Positions 63,662 to 64,000 of a stretch of 64,000 nt of DNA are shown one piece after another. This DNA comes from an uncultured Shewanella sp. Its GTDB lineage: Bacteria; Pseudomonadota; Gammaproteobacteria; Enterobacterales; Shewanellaceae. The stretch spans positions 28,664 through 92,663 of the forward strand of contig NZ_CANMIO010000018.1 of NCBI RefSeq assembly GCF_947497935.1, in the 5' to 3' direction. Position 1 is the stretch's first letter, and each line of letters begins with the position of its first letter. The notes beneath the pieces are model-generated. The model saw nothing but the letters and a program-made list of their open reading frames with translations, was not told the origin of the DNA and ran no database searches. A program made the translations under genes and the position numbers.

Positions 63662-63690
63662 AAAAAAGCCACCTTATGCAGGTGGCTTTT
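63662..63690 (-). terminator. Terminator of the rRNA operon after 5S
   Basis: GCCACCT/AGGTGGC stem with 5-base loop; minus-strand reading is followed by TTTTTT. It lies 13 bases beyond the 5S 3' end. Confidence 0.85.
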
Positions 63691-63702
63691 CGACTTAAAT
63701 AG

Positions 63703-63822
63703 GCGCCTGGAAATGACCTACTCTCACATGGGGAGACCCCACACTACCATCGGCGATACTGTGTTTCACTTCTGAGTTCGGAATGGATTCAGGTGGTGCC
63801 ACAGCTCTATGGTTTCCAGACA
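63703..63822 (-). rRNA. rrf: 5S ribosomal RNA
   Basis: The minus strand reads TGTCTGGAAACC at the 5' end, CCATTCCGAACTCAGAAGTG in loop B/C, GATGGTAGTGTGGGG near the middle and TGAGAGTAGG toward the 3' end, all standard 5S segments. The ends pair (TGTCTGGAAA with TTTCCAGGCG). Length is about 120. It lies downstream of the 23S gene. Ends may be off by one or two bases. Confidence 0.95.
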
Positions 63823-63941
63823 AATTTGGTAAATTCGGAAAGCTTGAAATTCTTTATTGAGTTCACACTACATTAAGTGCTTTATTCTAATTCTGGTTTC
63901 TATAAGAAACATAGTTAACTCATAAAACCCATCAGGGTTGT

Positions 63942-64000
63942 ATGGTTAAGCCTCACGAGTCATTAGTACAAGTTAGCTCAACGCCTCACAACGCTTACAC
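63942..64000 (-). rRNA. rrl: 23S ribosomal RNA, 3' end only
   Basis: The last 59 bases on the minus strand match the 3' end of 23S rRNA (GTTGAGCTAACTTG, ACTAATGACTCGTGAGG, then CTTAACCAT). The rest of the gene is beyond the right edge. A 119-base spacer separates it from 5S. Confidence 0.9.

Larger units (their letters stand above)
62515..63702. other. 3' flank of rRNA operon: repeated 5S-derived fragments and terminators, no protein gene
   Basis: GCGCCTGGAAATG, the 3' end of the 5S gene seen on the plus strand, recurs at 62791, 63206 and 63431 besides the true gene at 63703. Each copy is preceded (13-27 bases lower) by a hairpin with a GCC-rich stem. ORFs here translate to Arg/Ser/Ala-rich sequence without domains and I regard them as spurious. 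Confidence 0.7.

Overview
The window reads as a chromosomal segment of a marine gammaproteobacterium, most likely Shewanella or a close Alteromonadales relative. The evidence is the gene order rpe-gph-trpS / dam-damX-aroB-aroK-pilQPONM / mrcA, argCBFGH divergent from argE, rsmI | lpoA-yraN-diaA-dolP, and an anaerobic molybdoenzyme cluster with a TorD-type chaperone. Composition is even, and I see no insertion sequence, prophage, CRISPR array or tRNA gene.

Layout. 1-4538: 3' part of an anaerobic respiratory molybdoenzyme operon (catalytic subunit cut by the left edge, four-cluster Fe-S subunit, TorD-like chaperone, FDH-gamma-like cytochrome b, porin). 4673-12889: lpxL, a DUF1232 gene, a YgiQ-type radical SAM gene, a MAPEG gene, a ThrE-type exporter, an Omp85-like outer-membrane protein and a small lipoprotein. 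13001-21625: a formaldehyde/electrophile-detoxification neighbourhood (SMR transporter, fghA, adhC, YbiI-like zinc finger, LysR regulator, large lipoprotein, type II NADH dehydrogenase-like flavoprotein). 22048-26556: a glycine betaine/choline-type ABC transporter in an operon with an outer-membrane porin. 26943-28007: a secreted M43-type metalloprotease. 28386-28730: rnpB on the minus strand. 28896-35359: rsmI, then lpoA-yraN-diaA-dolP, a DMT transporter and a GcvA-like LysR regulator. 35421-47790: minus-strand housekeeping block trpS-gph-rpe, dam-damX-aroB-aroK and pilQPONM, with two small plus-strand genes between rpe and dam. 48225-50774: mrcA. 50867-57803: arginine biosynthesis. 57971-62514: ppc, a DUF1439 lipoprotein and cinA. 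62515-64000: the 3' end of an rRNA operon on the minus strand (5S, end of 23S), flanked by repeated 5S-derived fragments and terminators.

The observation most worth following is a composite operator: TTAC-N6-GTAA, then two bases later a GTAA-N-TTAC-like element. It occurs four times in 7 kb, always in the same orientation relative to the gene downstream: before the SMR transporter gene, before adhC-fghA, before the local lysR gene and before the NADH dehydrogenase-like gene. The adhC and SMR copies also share flanking sequence, the spacing to a putative -10 element and the distance to the start codon. This predicts a small regulon run by the LysR protein at 16428-17297.

Other points of interest are a porin whose start codon overlaps the stop of the ProV-like ATPase gene; a molybdoenzyme cluster that joins DmsAB-like subunits to an FDH-type cytochrome b and its own porin; relics of 5S rRNA genes downstream of the rRNA operon; and a short Omp85-like protein with one POTRA-like region. 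All calls come from reading sequence and recalling families; no database search was run.
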